Assembly: GCF_014644735.1 (NCBI RefSeq)
Contig: NZ_BMKZ01000011.1
Coordinates: 1 to 64,000, forward strand
Direction of reading: 5' to 3'
DNA length: 64,000 nt
Source: Caldalkalibacillus thermarum
GTDB taxonomy: Bacteria > Bacillota > Bacilli > Caldalkalibacillales > Caldalkalibacillaceae
Both the position numbers and the translations under genes were made by a program. Positions 8,960 to 17,006 of the stretch are shown here, one piece after another. Under the pieces are notes generated by a model. The model searched no databases. It had not been told where the DNA came from and worked only from the letters and a program-made list of their open reading frames with translations. The number at the start of each line of letters is the position of its first letter. Position 1 is the stretch's first letter.

Positions 8960-8982
8960 GGCCAGGACGCTAAATCCTGGCC
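8960..8982 (-). terminator. Hairpin, possible terminator of the glycerate kinase transcript
   Basis: GGCCAGGA and TCCTGGCC form a perfect 8-bp stem with a 7-nt loop. On the minus strand it is followed by a moderately T-rich run, and it lies downstream of the glycerate kinase gene and the transporter relic. Confidence 0.5.
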
Positions 8983-8989
8983 AGCCTGT

Positions 8990-9118
8990 GCTGCCCCTTA
9001 CTGGTTCCCACAACCAAAATCAACCATAACAACATGGTTACCAGAATAGCTGTAACCTTGTTACAAGGATAGTCATGGTTTGGGCTTTGAAGGCATCTGT
9101 CACTGTCATGCCAACCGC
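8990..9118 (-). pseudogene. C-terminal relic of a GntP-like gluconate/glycerate permease
   Basis: On the minus strand, directly after the glycerate kinase stop, the frame reads AVGMTVTDAFKAQTMTI. This resembles the last cytoplasmic turn of GntP-family permeases. A second frame then continues as a hydrophobic helix VTAILVTMLLWLILVVG, like the family's final membrane segment. The two pieces are out of frame and have no start codon or ribosome-binding site. GntP permeases are frequent neighbours of glycerate kinases, which supports the guess. The match is short, so confidence is limited. Confidence 0.35.
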
Positions 9119-9123
9119 CCATT

Positions 9124-10266
9124 CTACAACAGTGTTTTCCCTAGTTTAAGTGTTTCCATTAACCGTTTGCTTGCTCTGTATATCAGCTTCGGTCCCTGTG
9201 CCATGGCCTCCTCCAGTGTCATCGGTTGATCCACAATGGGAATCATAAGCAACAGCCCCTCCTCCCGGGCTTGAACCGGATCTCCTTCCACGGTTCCAGC
9301 CAGGGCAATGCAGGGCACTTCGTGTTTCTTAGCCAAGCGGGCGATGCCGATGGGCCCTTTGCCAAAGAGGGATTGGGCATCCAGTTTCCCTTCCCCAGTG
9401 ATCACTAAATCAGCACTTCTGACATGTGATTCAAAGTGGCACACTTCCAATATCAATTCAATGCCGCTCTTCATCTCTGCTTGGAAAAAGGTTAGCAAAC
9501 TGAAGCCAAAACCACCTGCTGCACCGCTGCCTGGCTCGTTATGCAGTCTTTTTCCGGTCGTTTCGGCCACAACTTCGGCAAAAAGGGCCATGCCTTGCTC
9601 AAAATAGGCCAAATCCTTTTTCTGAACCCCTTTTTGAGGACCAAACACGTAGACAGCCCCTTCCGGGCCGAGCAACGGGTTCGTCACATCAGCAGCAATC
9701 GTTGTTTTCACCTGTTGCAAACGGGGATCCAGTTCCGAAATGTCAATGCGGGCAATCCGGTCCAGTTTTCCTCCCACCCGTTTTAACAAGCGGCCATGCT
9801 GATCAAAACACTTTAAACCCAGGGCCTGTAAACACCCAACACCGCCATCGACTGTGGCACTGCCGCCCAGACCGATGATCAGGTGCCGGGCTCCCCGGTC
9901 TAACGCATCCTTAATCAACTGGCCCGTACCATAAGTAGAAGCGGTATATGGATCCCGTTCATTTGGAGCAAGCCGGTTAAGCCCAGAAGGTTCAGCCATC
10001 TCAATCACTGCCGTGTGCGAATCGGGCAGCCAGCCGTATGCAGCTTCAACGGTCCTGCCTAACGGGTCTTCTACAGGAAGCGTTATCTTTTCTCCCCCGG
10101 TGCTCATCAGCACCGCATCCACTGTCCCTTCTCCTCCGTCTGCCACAGGAACAGTGGTGACCTGTGCATCAGGCAGCACTTCCCTAATTCCTTTAGCCAT
10201 CATGTGGGCTGCCTCCATGCTGGACATGGATCCTTTAAATGAATCGGGTGCGAGCACGATATGCAT
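9124..10266 (-). CDS. Glycerate kinase (GlxK/GarK family)
   Basis: The enzyme phosphorylates D-glycerate (to 2- or 3-phosphoglycerate depending on subfamily) using ATP. Family motifs are APDSFKGSMSS at the N-terminus, VADGGEGTVDA, LIIGLGGSATVDGGVGCLQALG and GEGKLDAQSLFGKGP. Length, about 380 aa, is typical. I place the start at MHIVLAPDSF (10266), where AAAGGGG lies 6 nt upstream; the ATG two codons earlier abuts that site. A relic of what may have been its permease partner follows it. Confidence 0.93.
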   Translation of the reverse strand: MHIVLAPDSFKGSMSSMEAAHMMAKGIREVLPDAQVTTVPVADGGEGTVDAVLMSTGGEKITLPVEDPLGRTVEAAYGWLPDSHTAVIEMAEPSGLNRLAPNERDPYTASTYGTGQLIKDALDRGARHLIIGLGGSATVDGGVGCLQALGLKCFDQHGRLLKRVGGKLDRIARIDISELDPRLQQVKTTIAADVTNPLLGPEGAVYVFGPQKGVQKKDLAYFEQGMALFAEVVAETTGKRLHNEPGSGAAGGFGFSLLTFFQAEMKSGIELILEVCHFESHVRSADLVITGEGKLDAQSLFGKGPIGIARLAKKHEVPCIALAGTVEGDPVQAREEGLLLMIPIVDQPMTLEEAMAQGPKLIYRASKRLMETLKLGKTLL

Positions 10267-10416
10267 AGACATCCCCTTTGCTCTCCACGATTTAAATTTT
10301 CTGTATTTTAGTTTGTATACTTATAATTTCCCACTTGTATAAGGGGCTTTGCGTTGCCTTGGGCCTTAACAATGCGGTACTTATATACTACAATATAGAA
10401 CATAGGAGTGACGACA

Positions 10417-10734
10417 ATGGCTTACCAATTCCAATTAGATCAACGCTTAGGCATTTACATCCCGGTTCTGGACCGGGACTGGGAAGCTTATTCAGTTGCT
10501 GAACAAGCTCAAATTTTGAAGCAATGGGAACAGTACCGTTCAGATATCCCAGGCCGGATTAAGGAGCTGGAGCGCCTCATCGAGCAAAAACAAGAGGCGT
10601 TAAACAATGAATCTGATTTTGAACGTTCCTGCCAGCTGAACGACGAGATTGCAGAGCTGGCCAGCATGATTAATGATCTAAATATCTGGTTTCGCATTCA
10701 GGAGGAAACACAAATCGAAAAAACCCATCAATAA
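10417..10734 (+). CDS. Small coiled-coil protein of unknown function (105 aa)
   Basis: I do not recognise a named family. From about residue 30 the protein is strongly helical and charged, with heptad-like spacing (IPGRIKELERLIEQKQEAL), and probably forms a coiled coil; it has no signal peptide or membrane helix. The start is the ATG at 10417 (MAYQFQLDQRL), because AGGAG lies 8 nt upstream; an in-frame GTG at 10408 overlaps that site. It is convergent with the phosphodiesterase gene to its right. Confidence 0.65.
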   Translation: MAYQFQLDQRLGIYIPVLDRDWEAYSVAEQAQILKQWEQYRSDIPGRIKELERLIEQKQEALNNESDFERSCQLNDEIAELASMINDLNIWFRIQEETQIEKTHQ

Positions 10735-10751
10735 TCACCAACCTCCTGATC

Positions 10752-11276
10752 TCAAGCCCGGAGACGGAACGTGCGGCTCAATTCAGGTACCCGCTGATAA
10801 CGATGGTCATAGTAAGTGAATTGCAACTGCTTATCCCCTTCATCTCCTTTAATGTCGAGGAGGATAAAAGTTGGCTTGGAGAATCCGCGGGGTTCTTTAA
10901 AACTGCCAGGATTCACATAGATAATCCCCTCCTCTTCAAAACAAACCGGATGGTGAGTATGGCCAAACAACACCACCTGGGCGCTTGCCTCTTGGGCTCG
11001 GTATTTCAATTGCAGCATGGAATAATGCACTTGATATGTATGGCCATGGGTCACAAAAAAGCGGATTCCTTGCCATTCTAGTTCTTGATCAAGGGGAACA
11101 GCGGCATAAAAATCATTATTCCCCTTGACAAGGGTCATTTTATTAAAAGGGAACCGGTTTTCATCCACACAAAAATCTCCACAGTGGAACGCCCGGTCAA
11201 AAGAAAAAAGTGATGCCGCTTTTGCCACTTCTTCCGTTAACCCGTGGGTATCGCTGATGATCAATGCTCTGGCCAA
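10752..11276 (-). CDS. Metallophosphoesterase, YfcE/YsnB (MJ0936) family
   Basis: This is a small phosphodiesterase with the calcineurin-type metal motifs in order: SDTHG near the N-terminus, HCGDFC, GNND, THGH and FGHTHHP. Family members hydrolyse artificial phosphodiesters; the natural substrate is unclear. I propose the TTG at 11276 as start (LARALIISDTHG), because AAGGGGG lies about 8 nt upstream. An ATG at 11297 would add seven residues and lacks a ribosome-binding site. Confidence 0.88.
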   Translation of the reverse strand: MARALIISDTHGLTEEVAKAASLFSFDRAFHCGDFCVDENRFPFNKMTLVKGNNDFYAAVPLDQELEWQGIRFFVTHGHTYQVHYSMLQLKYRAQEASAQVVLFGHTHHPVCFEEEGIIYVNPGSFKEPRGFSKPTFILLDIKGDEGDKQLQFTYYDHRYQRVPELSRTFRLRA

Positions 11277-11336
11277 AACTACATCCCCCTTGTCCATGTG
11301 CTTTTGTTACCAATACCTTAATATTTAAGCAGGATA

Positions 11337-11363
11337 AAAACCACCTTGGCTTAAGGTGGTTTT
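11337..11363 (-). terminator. Intrinsic terminator of the DUF1128 gene
   Basis: AAAACCACCTT and AAGGTGGTTTT form an 11-bp stem with a 5-nt loop. A T run follows on the minus strand and a second one on the plus strand. Confidence 0.8.
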
Positions 11364-11383
11364 CTTTTTACACTAAACGGTCA

Positions 11384-11635
11384 TCATCTTTTTCTCATTT
11401 TTCCCAGTTCGGTCAGGATTGAATCAAGCTCACTCATCGTAAATTGATTTTTTTTGCGCATTATATCATAAAGATCCAGTAAATCTTCATAATGGTCAGT
11501 GTCAAAACTTGTGGGATTAATAGCAGCAGTATTAACAACATTCACCTTTTTCTTGATCCATTCAATAATATATTCAATATTTTCACGGGATGGCTTTTCC
11601 AATGCTTCTCTTGGTTTTTCCGTCACCTTAAACAT
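11384..11635 (-). CDS. yfkK: DUF1128/UPF0435 family protein (YfkK-like)
   Basis: The 83-residue protein has the pattern of the DUF1128 family: PSRENIEYIIEWIKKK, then a variable turn, HYEDLLDLYDIM, and an ending SILTELGKMRKR. Compare YfkK of B. subtilis with its ELGKLRK ending. The function is unknown; the protein is small, helical and cytosolic. It sits downstream of the decayed ehu operon with its own terminator. Confidence 0.82.
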   Translation of the reverse strand: MFKVTEKPREALEKPSRENIEYIIEWIKKKVNVVNTAAINPTSFDTDHYEDLLDLYDIMRKKNQFTMSELDSILTELGKMRKR

Positions 11636-11678
11636 CCTTTCCCTGCCAGAACCATACTGTTTTCTCTAGTATAACAGA

Positions 11679-12043
11679 TCAGAACCCATTCCGGAAGCGG
11701 CGCAGAAAAGATTGCAGGCGCTTTGTTTGGGGATTGTCCAGCACCTCTTGGGGCGGGCCCTCTTCAACAATATAGCCTTGGTCCATAAACACCACCCGGT
11801 CCGCCACCTCATAGGCGAAATCCATCTCATGGGTGATCAGCATCATGGCCATTTTTCCTTCCCTGGCCAGATCCTTGATCACCTCCAGCACTTCACCCAC
11901 CAATTCCGGGTCCAAGGCGGAGGTCACCTCGTCAAACAGCATCACTTTGGGCTGATCACCACTGCCCGGGCAATGGCCACGCGTTGCTGCTGCCCTCCGG
12001 AAAGCTGGCTGGGATAAGCATCCAGCTTATCTCCCAGCACATG
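11679..12043 (-). pseudogene. ehuA: Decayed ATPase gene of ectoine ABC transporter (ehuA-like)
   Basis: Only the C-terminal half of a polar-amino-acid-type ABC ATPase remains. One frame gives [17 protein letters not shown] with the signature motif and ends at SPK with a TGA. The next frame resumes with MLFDEVTSALDPELV (Walker B) and LITHEMDFAYEVADRV. Restoring a single G at the AAAG-TGATG junction near 11945 would rejoin the frames as SPKVMLFDE. The first ~125 residues, including Walker A and the Q-loop, are missing; the gene is fused directly to the truncated ehuD. The protein cannot be functional. Confidence 0.85.
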
Positions 12044-12237
12044 GGCAGAACCGGCAGAACGGCCTGGGGCAGAATCACCTTTGTCCAGGTGTGCAGCCTG
12101 GAAAAGTTGAGGGCTGTACAAGCCTCCCATTGGCCTTTGGGAATTGATTCAATCCCGCTGCGGTAAATTTCAGCTTGAAAAACAATGGGAAAAACGGTGA
12201 TGGCATACTCCCAGTTCCACATCATACTTGCCGTCAT
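12044..12237 (-). pseudogene. ehuD: Decayed second permease gene of ectoine ABC transporter (ehuD-like)
   Basis: The reading frame starts like EhuD (MMWNWEYAITVFP) and jumps without a stop to the family's loop [17 protein letters not shown]. It continues through [15 protein letters not shown] and then runs into the ehuA remnant in the wrong frame near 12043. About 75-80 residues (most membrane helices) are missing internally, and the C-terminal ~70 are gone. The start overlaps the end of ehuC by a few bases, the original coupled arrangement. Confidence 0.82.
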
Positions 12238-12872
12238 GACCGGCCACCTCCCGCCCAGGCCCGCTTCTCCAGCCAGCGGACGGTCAAAATCAAGGGCAAG
12301 GCCAGGATAAAGTACACCACAAGCAGCAAGCTGTACATTTCATACTGGGTTCCCGCCCCGCTGGGAATCAAAATTTGTTTAACCATGTACGTCACATCGG
12401 TGACGCCAATCAACACCACCAAGGCGGTTCCCTTTAACAACTCGATGGAGATATTGCCAAAACCGGGCAGCATGATTTTAATGGCCTGTGGCAATATCAC
12501 CAGGCGCATGCGCTGCCACAGGGTCATGTTTAAGGCAATGGCCGCTTCTGTCTGCTCCTTAGGGATAGCTAAAATGGCACTGCGTACAATTTCCGATGCA
12601 TATGCCCCATAGTTCAGGCCCATAGCGATGACTCCAACCAACAGGGACGGCAACTTAAGGCCAAAGAAAGGCAAAACGAAGTAAAACCAGAACAATTGCA
12701 CCAGAAGAGAGGTGCCGCGGAAAAACTCCACATAAGCCACGGTGATCCCACGGATCAGTTTATACTTGGATAAACGGCCAAAACCGGCAATAAAAGCAAT
12801 GATAAAGGCCAACAAGGCAGAATACACCAACAGTTGGACGGTGATCCCTACACCCTGTAACAACAGCATCAA
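12234..12872 (-). CDS. ehuC: Ectoine/hydroxyectoine-type ABC transporter permease EhuC
   Basis: A HisM-type permease of about 212 residues with five hydrophobic segments. It has the polar-amino-acid permease motif EFFRGTSLLVQLFWFYFVLP and the EAA-like loop IPKEQTEAAIALNMT...VILPQAIKIMLPGF. It appears full length, although the start is not certain: the first usable codons (TTG-ATG at 12872) lack a clear ribosome-binding site. With its partner permease and ATPase destroyed, it can work only if other subunits substitute. Confidence 0.8.
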   Translation of the reverse strand: MMLLLQGVGITVQLLVYSALLAFIIAFIAGFGRLSKYKLIRGITVAYVEFFRGTSLLVQLFWFYFVLPFFGLKLPSLLVGVIAMGLNYGAYASEIVRSAILAIPKEQTEAAIALNMTLWQRMRLVILPQAIKIMLPGFGNISIELLKGTALVVLIGVTDVTYMVKQILIPSGAGTQYEMYSLLLVVYFILALPLILTVRWLEKRAWAGGGRS

Positions 12873-12952
12873 GGCATCGTAAGAAAGAATGGCTATTACA
12901 TCCTGTTCCGTTTAGAATCGGATTCCTTGTCAAGATGCCCACACTTTTTCCG

Positions 12953-13870
12953 CTACCTGTTGCAAAGCTGCTCTGTTGTCATCTCTCCGGGAAGTTCATC
13001 TTCGGTAAAACCAAACTGTTTGTAGATCTCCAACAGCTCGCCTGACTCTTTTAATTGGGCCAGGACCTCATTGTAAGCTTGCACAAAGTCCTCGTCACCT
13101 TTACGGAACGCGGCTGAACCATACCCACTGACACTTTCGCCGTCAATCACGGGCTGGGTAAAGTCCTCCACGATTTCAACGGAATCGTCACCAAACATGT
13201 CCATTGCTTCCCGCAAAGAGGGACCGGTCATGGTAATGGCATCAACGCGACCGGCTTTAAGGGCTTCTACCGCAGACGGATTGTCTTCTACGTTGTGAAT
13301 CTGGTTTTCATTAATACCCATAGAAACCAAATATTGGTGTTCTATGGCGCCCGTCATGATACCCACCTTCACATCAGGATTAGCCACAATATCTTCATAA
13401 CTGGTCAAATGATGCGGGTTGCCCGCTTGGACAGCCAACGCTTCACCGATGCTGTATTCTGGCTCGGCAAACAATACTTCCTGGCACCGCTCTGGAGTAA
13501 TATACATCCCGGCGGTAATCACATCAAAGCGGCCGGCCTGCAGCCCAGGAATTAAGGAGCCAAACTGGGATAAACTGCCCTCCATCTCTTCGATGCCCAG
13601 CTCTTGGAACACGCGGCGGGCAATTTCCACATTCAATCCAGTCAGCTCTCCTGACTCAGTGGCATAGGCATAGGGACGTTCATTGGCAAAGCCGACACGA
13701 ATAACCCCTTCTTGCTGAGCCCGTTCCAGTGTGCTTACTTGGGATCCTTTACCACCTGCCGTATCATTGACATTGACCTCGGGAGCCTCAATATCTTCAG
13801 GATTGACCCCGCATGCGCCCACGAAAGCTACTAACAGTAACAAAACACTTAGTTTTACTAAAGACCTCAT
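12953..13870 (-). CDS. ehuB: Ectoine/hydroxyectoine-binding lipoprotein EhuB
   Basis: This is a family 3 solute-binding lipoprotein with a signal peptide and lipobox (AFVGAC). The sequence follows EhuB closely: VGFANERPYAYA, LSQFGSLIPGLQAGRFDVITAGMYITPERC, VIDGESVSGYGSAAFRKGD and the ending GFTEDELPGEMTTEQLC. In EhuB the NERPYA segment, the ITAGMYI segment and nearby aromatics hold ectoine. The start is at MRSLVKLS (13870) with GAGGGGGAG upstream. It is the first and apparently intact gene of an otherwise broken operon. Confidence 0.86.
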   Translation of the reverse strand: MRSLVKLSVLLLLVAFVGACGVNPEDIEAPEVNVNDTAGGKGSQVSTLERAQQEGVIRVGFANERPYAYATESGELTGLNVEIARRVFQELGIEEMEGSLSQFGSLIPGLQAGRFDVITAGMYITPERCQEVLFAEPEYSIGEALAVQAGNPHHLTSYEDIVANPDVKVGIMTGAIEHQYLVSMGINENQIHNVEDNPSAVEALKAGRVDAITMTGPSLREAMDMFGDDSVEIVEDFTQPVIDGESVSGYGSAAFRKGDEDFVQAYNEVLAQLKESGELLEIYKQFGFTEDELPGEMTTEQLCNR

Positions 13871-14042
13871 TATGTACGTTCTCCCCCTCTGCCTTTTTGG
13901 CAATTTTATGAATCATTATTAATCATAACAGTTACCGTCCAACTCTAACAAACAGCTCATTTTCGCATATTTCCCTGTTTATACAGCTCAGCAGCTATGA
14001 GCTTAAATAAATCCCCTTATTCATATAATCAGCCCCTATTCC

Positions 14043-14308
14043 TCCCATTTCCTCACAAATCCTCAAATGGGCTGTGGTTTAATGGCCACCCTATTGGGGG
14101 TTGCTCTCTATTTGACCCCTTTTCACTGGCCGTCCATCATCTCCTCCGTACTTGACAGTTGATGACCATTCCTCTCTCCATGTTAGTCAACGGAAAAGAT
14201 GAAGCTTTTGCCGCTGTTGGGGTCACGCTCAGCACACTGCTGGCTATGGTCACTATTCCTGTGTTGTATACGCTGGCCCATTGGTTGGGACACATGTGGT
14301 TTTCTTAA
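14043..14308 (+). pseudogene. Relic of an auxin efflux carrier (AEC) family permease
   Basis: Two pieces of an AEC/malate-permease-type protein can be read. The first (from 14043) runs FLTNP...ATLLGVALYLTPFHWPS, the sixth-helix region, and stops at a TGA pair near 14159. The second continues as IPLSMLVNGKDEAFAAVGV and TLLAMVTIPVLYTLAHW, the characteristic C-terminal end of the family, stopping at 14308. The segment between them is missing, and so is everything N-terminal. No start signal is present. Confidence 0.65.
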
Positions 14309-14403
14309 CCAAAATGGCAAATGCCCAAGCTCTTTGGCAAGAGTTGAATAAGATATAGTGACCTAAACAAGATGGGTCAAAAGCAAGGGAAGGAGGAATG
14401 AAC

Positions 14404-14550
14404 ATGTCCTGCAGTAGACATTATGCAGGTTACCCTGTAGCTGGTTACGGCCCTGTTGCTCCTCTCGGTGGAGGCTTTGCTTTGATTGTTGTGTTGTTTA
14501 TCCTGTTGATCATCGTTGGATGCGGTTGCTTCCTCGGCTTGGGCGCCTAA
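14404..14550 (+). CDS. YjcZ-family sporulation membrane peptide (48 aa)
   Basis: The peptide starts with a Gly/Tyr/Pro-rich head (residues 1-20) and then has the hallmark hydrophobic helix GGGFALIVVLFILLIIVG, followed by a short Cys/Gly-rich tail. This matches YjcZ/SscA-type small sporulation proteins of Bacillaceae. AAGGAGG lies about 8 nt before the ATG at 14404; an upstream ATG at 14398 is too close to it. Unusual for the family are three cysteines (one at position 3, two in the tail). Confidence 0.88.
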   Translation: MSCSRHYAGYPVAGYGPVAPLGGGFALIVVLFILLIIVGCGCFLGLGA

Positions 14551-14565
14551 TTAAAAAACTCCAAA

Positions 14566-14591
14566 ATTAAAAAGCCCCGTTTTCACGGGGC
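14566..14591 (-). terminator. Intrinsic terminator, minus-strand orientation
   Basis: GCCCCGT / ACGGGGC forms a 7-bp stem with a 4-nt loop. The T run follows on the minus strand only, so it may back up the glcK terminator or serve as an RNA 3' end for yjcZ with processing. Confidence 0.55.
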
Positions 14592-14669
14592 ATGACACAG
14601 TATGAAAAGGAAACGGGCTGTTCAGACTTGCTCTTTTCCTTCATCATCTTGAATCTCCCTATATAAAAA

Positions 14670-14701
14670 AGAGTCCAAGGTATTACTCAACCATGGACTC
14701 T
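14670..14701. terminator. Bidirectional intrinsic terminator downstream of glcK
   Basis: AGAGTCCA and TGGACTCT form an 8-bp stem with a 16-nt internal region; T runs flank it on both strands. It separates yjcZ (plus) from glcK (minus). Confidence 0.7.
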
Positions 14702-14725
14702 TTTTATGACTGCCATCATCAGTTT

Positions 14726-15703
14726 TTAGAGCCTGGAGTGAGCCAGCCAGGCGGCGCCGATCACACCGGCATCGTTGCCTAATGTGGCCGGAACTATGTC
14801 AATCTCTCCCGTAAGGTGGGTCAGAGCAAAGCGTTTGTAAGTTTGGCGAATAGGCGCAAACAAGACGTCTCCCGCCTGGGACACCCCACCCCCGATAATA
14901 ATTTTGGCGGGGTTGAAGCAGACTGCATAATTGGCCAAAGCAAGACCAAGGTAATAACCCACTTTGTCCAACACTTGCCTGGCCAATGGATCGCCCTCTT
15001 GGGCTGCTGCCGCTACATCGCGGGCCGTAATTCGTCTCTTCGTGCGATAGATGGAGGCAAGTTCACTGACAGTGGAACCATCGTGCTCCTGTAGCGCTTC
15101 CGTGGCTAAACGGACGATGCCCGTTGCCGAAGCGATGGTCTCCAAACAACCTGTTTTTCCGCAGTTACAGGGATGTCCTCCTTGAGGGACTACAGTCACA
15201 TGGCCCATTTCTCCTGCCGTCCCCCTGGCCCCGTGATAAATATCACCATGGACAATGACACCTGCACCCAAACCGGTTCCCAGGGTAATGCACAGCAATT
15301 CTGTTTCCCCTTGTCCAGCGCCCCGCCACATCTCACCCAATGCTGCCGTGTTAGCATCATTGTCCACAAACACCGGAAGATCTAACTTGCTTTCCAAGCG
15401 CTCTTTAAGGGGGTAGTTTTTCCAGCCAAGGTTGACTGCCTCATACACAAATCCGGTTTCCAAATTCATAAAAGCCGGGGCACCGATGCCTACCCCTTTG
15501 ATCCGGGAAGGATCCAGTTGCAGGCGCTTTAGAGCCTCTTTGAGCATATCCTCCATCTGCTGAACAATGACATCCCCGTCCCCCTTAACAGCCGTAGGCT
15601 GTGAGGTCTTATAGGCGATGTCGCCCTGATCCGAAACGATAGCGCCTTTAATGGATGTTCCTCCGAGATCAACACCAAAGTAGTACTGGACTAATTCTGT
15701 CAA
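14726..15703 (-). CDS. glcK: ROK-family glucokinase GlcK
   Basis: GlcK phosphorylates glucose to glucose-6-phosphate. The ATP-binding motif GVDLGGTSIKGAIV lies at residues 9-22. The ROK zinc motif CNCGKTGCLE and its GHVTVVPQGG neighbour sit mid-protein, and ITLGTGLGAGVIV precedes them. Length (325 aa) matches Bacillus GlcK. It is followed by msmX upstream in transcription order with a 76-nt gap. Confidence 0.93.
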   Translation of the reverse strand: MTELVQYYFGVDLGGTSIKGAIVSDQGDIAYKTSQPTAVKGDGDVIVQQMEDMLKEALKRLQLDPSRIKGVGIGAPAFMNLETGFVYEAVNLGWKNYPLKERLESKLDLPVFVDNDANTAALGEMWRGAGQGETELLCITLGTGLGAGVIVHGDIYHGARGTAGEMGHVTVVPQGGHPCNCGKTGCLETIASATGIVRLATEALQEHDGSTVSELASIYRTKRRITARDVAAAAQEGDPLARQVLDKVGYYLGLALANYAVCFNPAKIIIGGGVSQAGDVLFAPIRQTYKRFALTHLTGEIDIVPATLGNDAGVIGAAWLAHSRL

Positions 15704-15779
15704 TCTTCTTCATCCTTTGCTATCGATTTAGTGTGACCGCTGATCATTTGCTGTTTTGTAAAGTTTTAAATAAGGGCCA

Positions 15780-16871
15780 TTATTTAATGCGTTCCTCTGT
15801 TTTCACATCGAAGAAGTGCACTTTGTTCATATCAAAGGCCAGTTTTAAGTTTTGGCCATTTTTCACATCGGTTCTGGAATCGACACGGGCAATAAACTCT
15901 TGGCCGGCCAGCTTACTGTACAGATAGGTTTCTGCCCCCATCAATTCCGCCACTTCAATATGGGCATTGATGACAGACCCGGGAGATGACTCGATAAAGA
16001 GCGGTTCGTCATGAATATCTTCTGGACGAATGCCCAAGATGACTTCTTTGCCAATGTAGTTTTGCAGCTTTTTCATTTTGCCTTCAGGCACCACAAGCTC
16101 ATGTTCCCCAACAATAAACTTGCCGTTCTCCAGGTGCCCGTTAATAAAGTTCATAGCCGGTGAACCGATGAAACCGCCAACAAACACATTATTAGGATAA
16201 TCATATACTTCTTTTGGAACTCCAACCTGTTGAATCATCCCATCCTTCATGACGACAATCCGCGTGGCCATGGTCATTGCTTCAGTTTGATCGTGGGTCA
16301 CATAGACAATCGTTGTTTTTAAACGCTGGTGCAGCTTGATTAATTCAGCACGCATTTGTACACGCAGCTTGGCATCCAGGTTGGACAAAGGCTCATCCAT
16401 GAGGAACACCTGTGGTTCCCGAACAATGGCCCGCCCCAGTGCCACACGCTGGCGCTGACCGCCGGACAGTTCCTTGGGCTTGCGATCCAGCAGATGTTCA
16501 ATGCCTAAAATTTTAGCTGCTTCATGCACCCGTTTCTTAATTTCATCTTTCTTGAACTTGCGCAATTTTAAACCAAAAGCCATGTTATCATACACATTCA
16601 TATGAGGGTACAAGGCATAATTCTGAAAGACCATGGCAATATCCCGGTCTTTTGGAGGCACATCGTTCACCAGCCGGTCGCCAATATATAGTTCCCCTTC
16701 AGTAATTTCCTCCAAACCTGCGATCATGCGCAAGGTCGTCGATTTCCCGCAACCGGATGGACCGACAAGGACAATAAATTCCCTGTCTTCAATTTCAAGG
16801 TGAAAGTCTTTAACGGCTGTCACCTCATCATTATATCTTTTGTAAATATGGTGTAACCGAATGCTTGCCAC
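15780..16871 (-). CDS. msmX: Multi-sugar ABC transporter ATPase MsmX/UgpC
   Basis: This ATPase energises several carbohydrate ABC importers in Bacillus. Walker A is GPSGCGKST, the signature is LSGGQRQR, and Walker B is VFLMDEPLSNLD. A C-terminal MalK-type OB regulatory domain follows (VILGIRPEDIHDEP). I take the GTG at 16871 as start (V-ASIRLHHIYKRY), because GGAGG lies 8 nt upstream. No sugar permease genes are nearby, consistent with a shared ATPase. The yxkF-like regulator gene lies directly upstream, as in B. subtilis. Confidence 0.92.
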   Translation of the reverse strand: MASIRLHHIYKRYNDEVTAVKDFHLEIEDREFIVLVGPSGCGKSTTLRMIAGLEEITEGELYIGDRLVNDVPPKDRDIAMVFQNYALYPHMNVYDNMAFGLKLRKFKKDEIKKRVHEAAKILGIEHLLDRKPKELSGGQRQRVALGRAIVREPQVFLMDEPLSNLDAKLRVQMRAELIKLHQRLKTTIVYVTHDQTEAMTMATRIVVMKDGMIQQVGVPKEVYDYPNNVFVGGFIGSPAMNFINGHLENGKFIVGEHELVVPEGKMKKLQNYIGKEVILGIRPEDIHDEPLFIESSPGSVINAHIEVAELMGAETYLYSKLAGQEFIARVDSRTDVKNGQNLKLAFDMNKVHFFDVKTEERIK

Positions 16872-17006
16872 ATCCCTTTCCTCCCTTAAGTCATCTTTTA
16901 TTCCCATTGTAGATGATCTTTGCCGGGAAAACTATATGGCAGAGTGCCAGAAAATTTTTTCTCCCCTTTGTCTAAACTGCCCAAACATTGTCTCATTTGC
17001 CCAGGG

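Noticed and set aside
11940-11948. Programmed frameshift in the ehuA ATPase
   Set aside because: There is no slippery heptamer or downstream structure, and the N-terminal half of the gene is missing anyway.
13905-14042. Possible small gene between ehuB and the AEC relic
   Set aside because: The region has no start with a ribosome-binding site and no family resemblance; only AT-rich spacer is visible.
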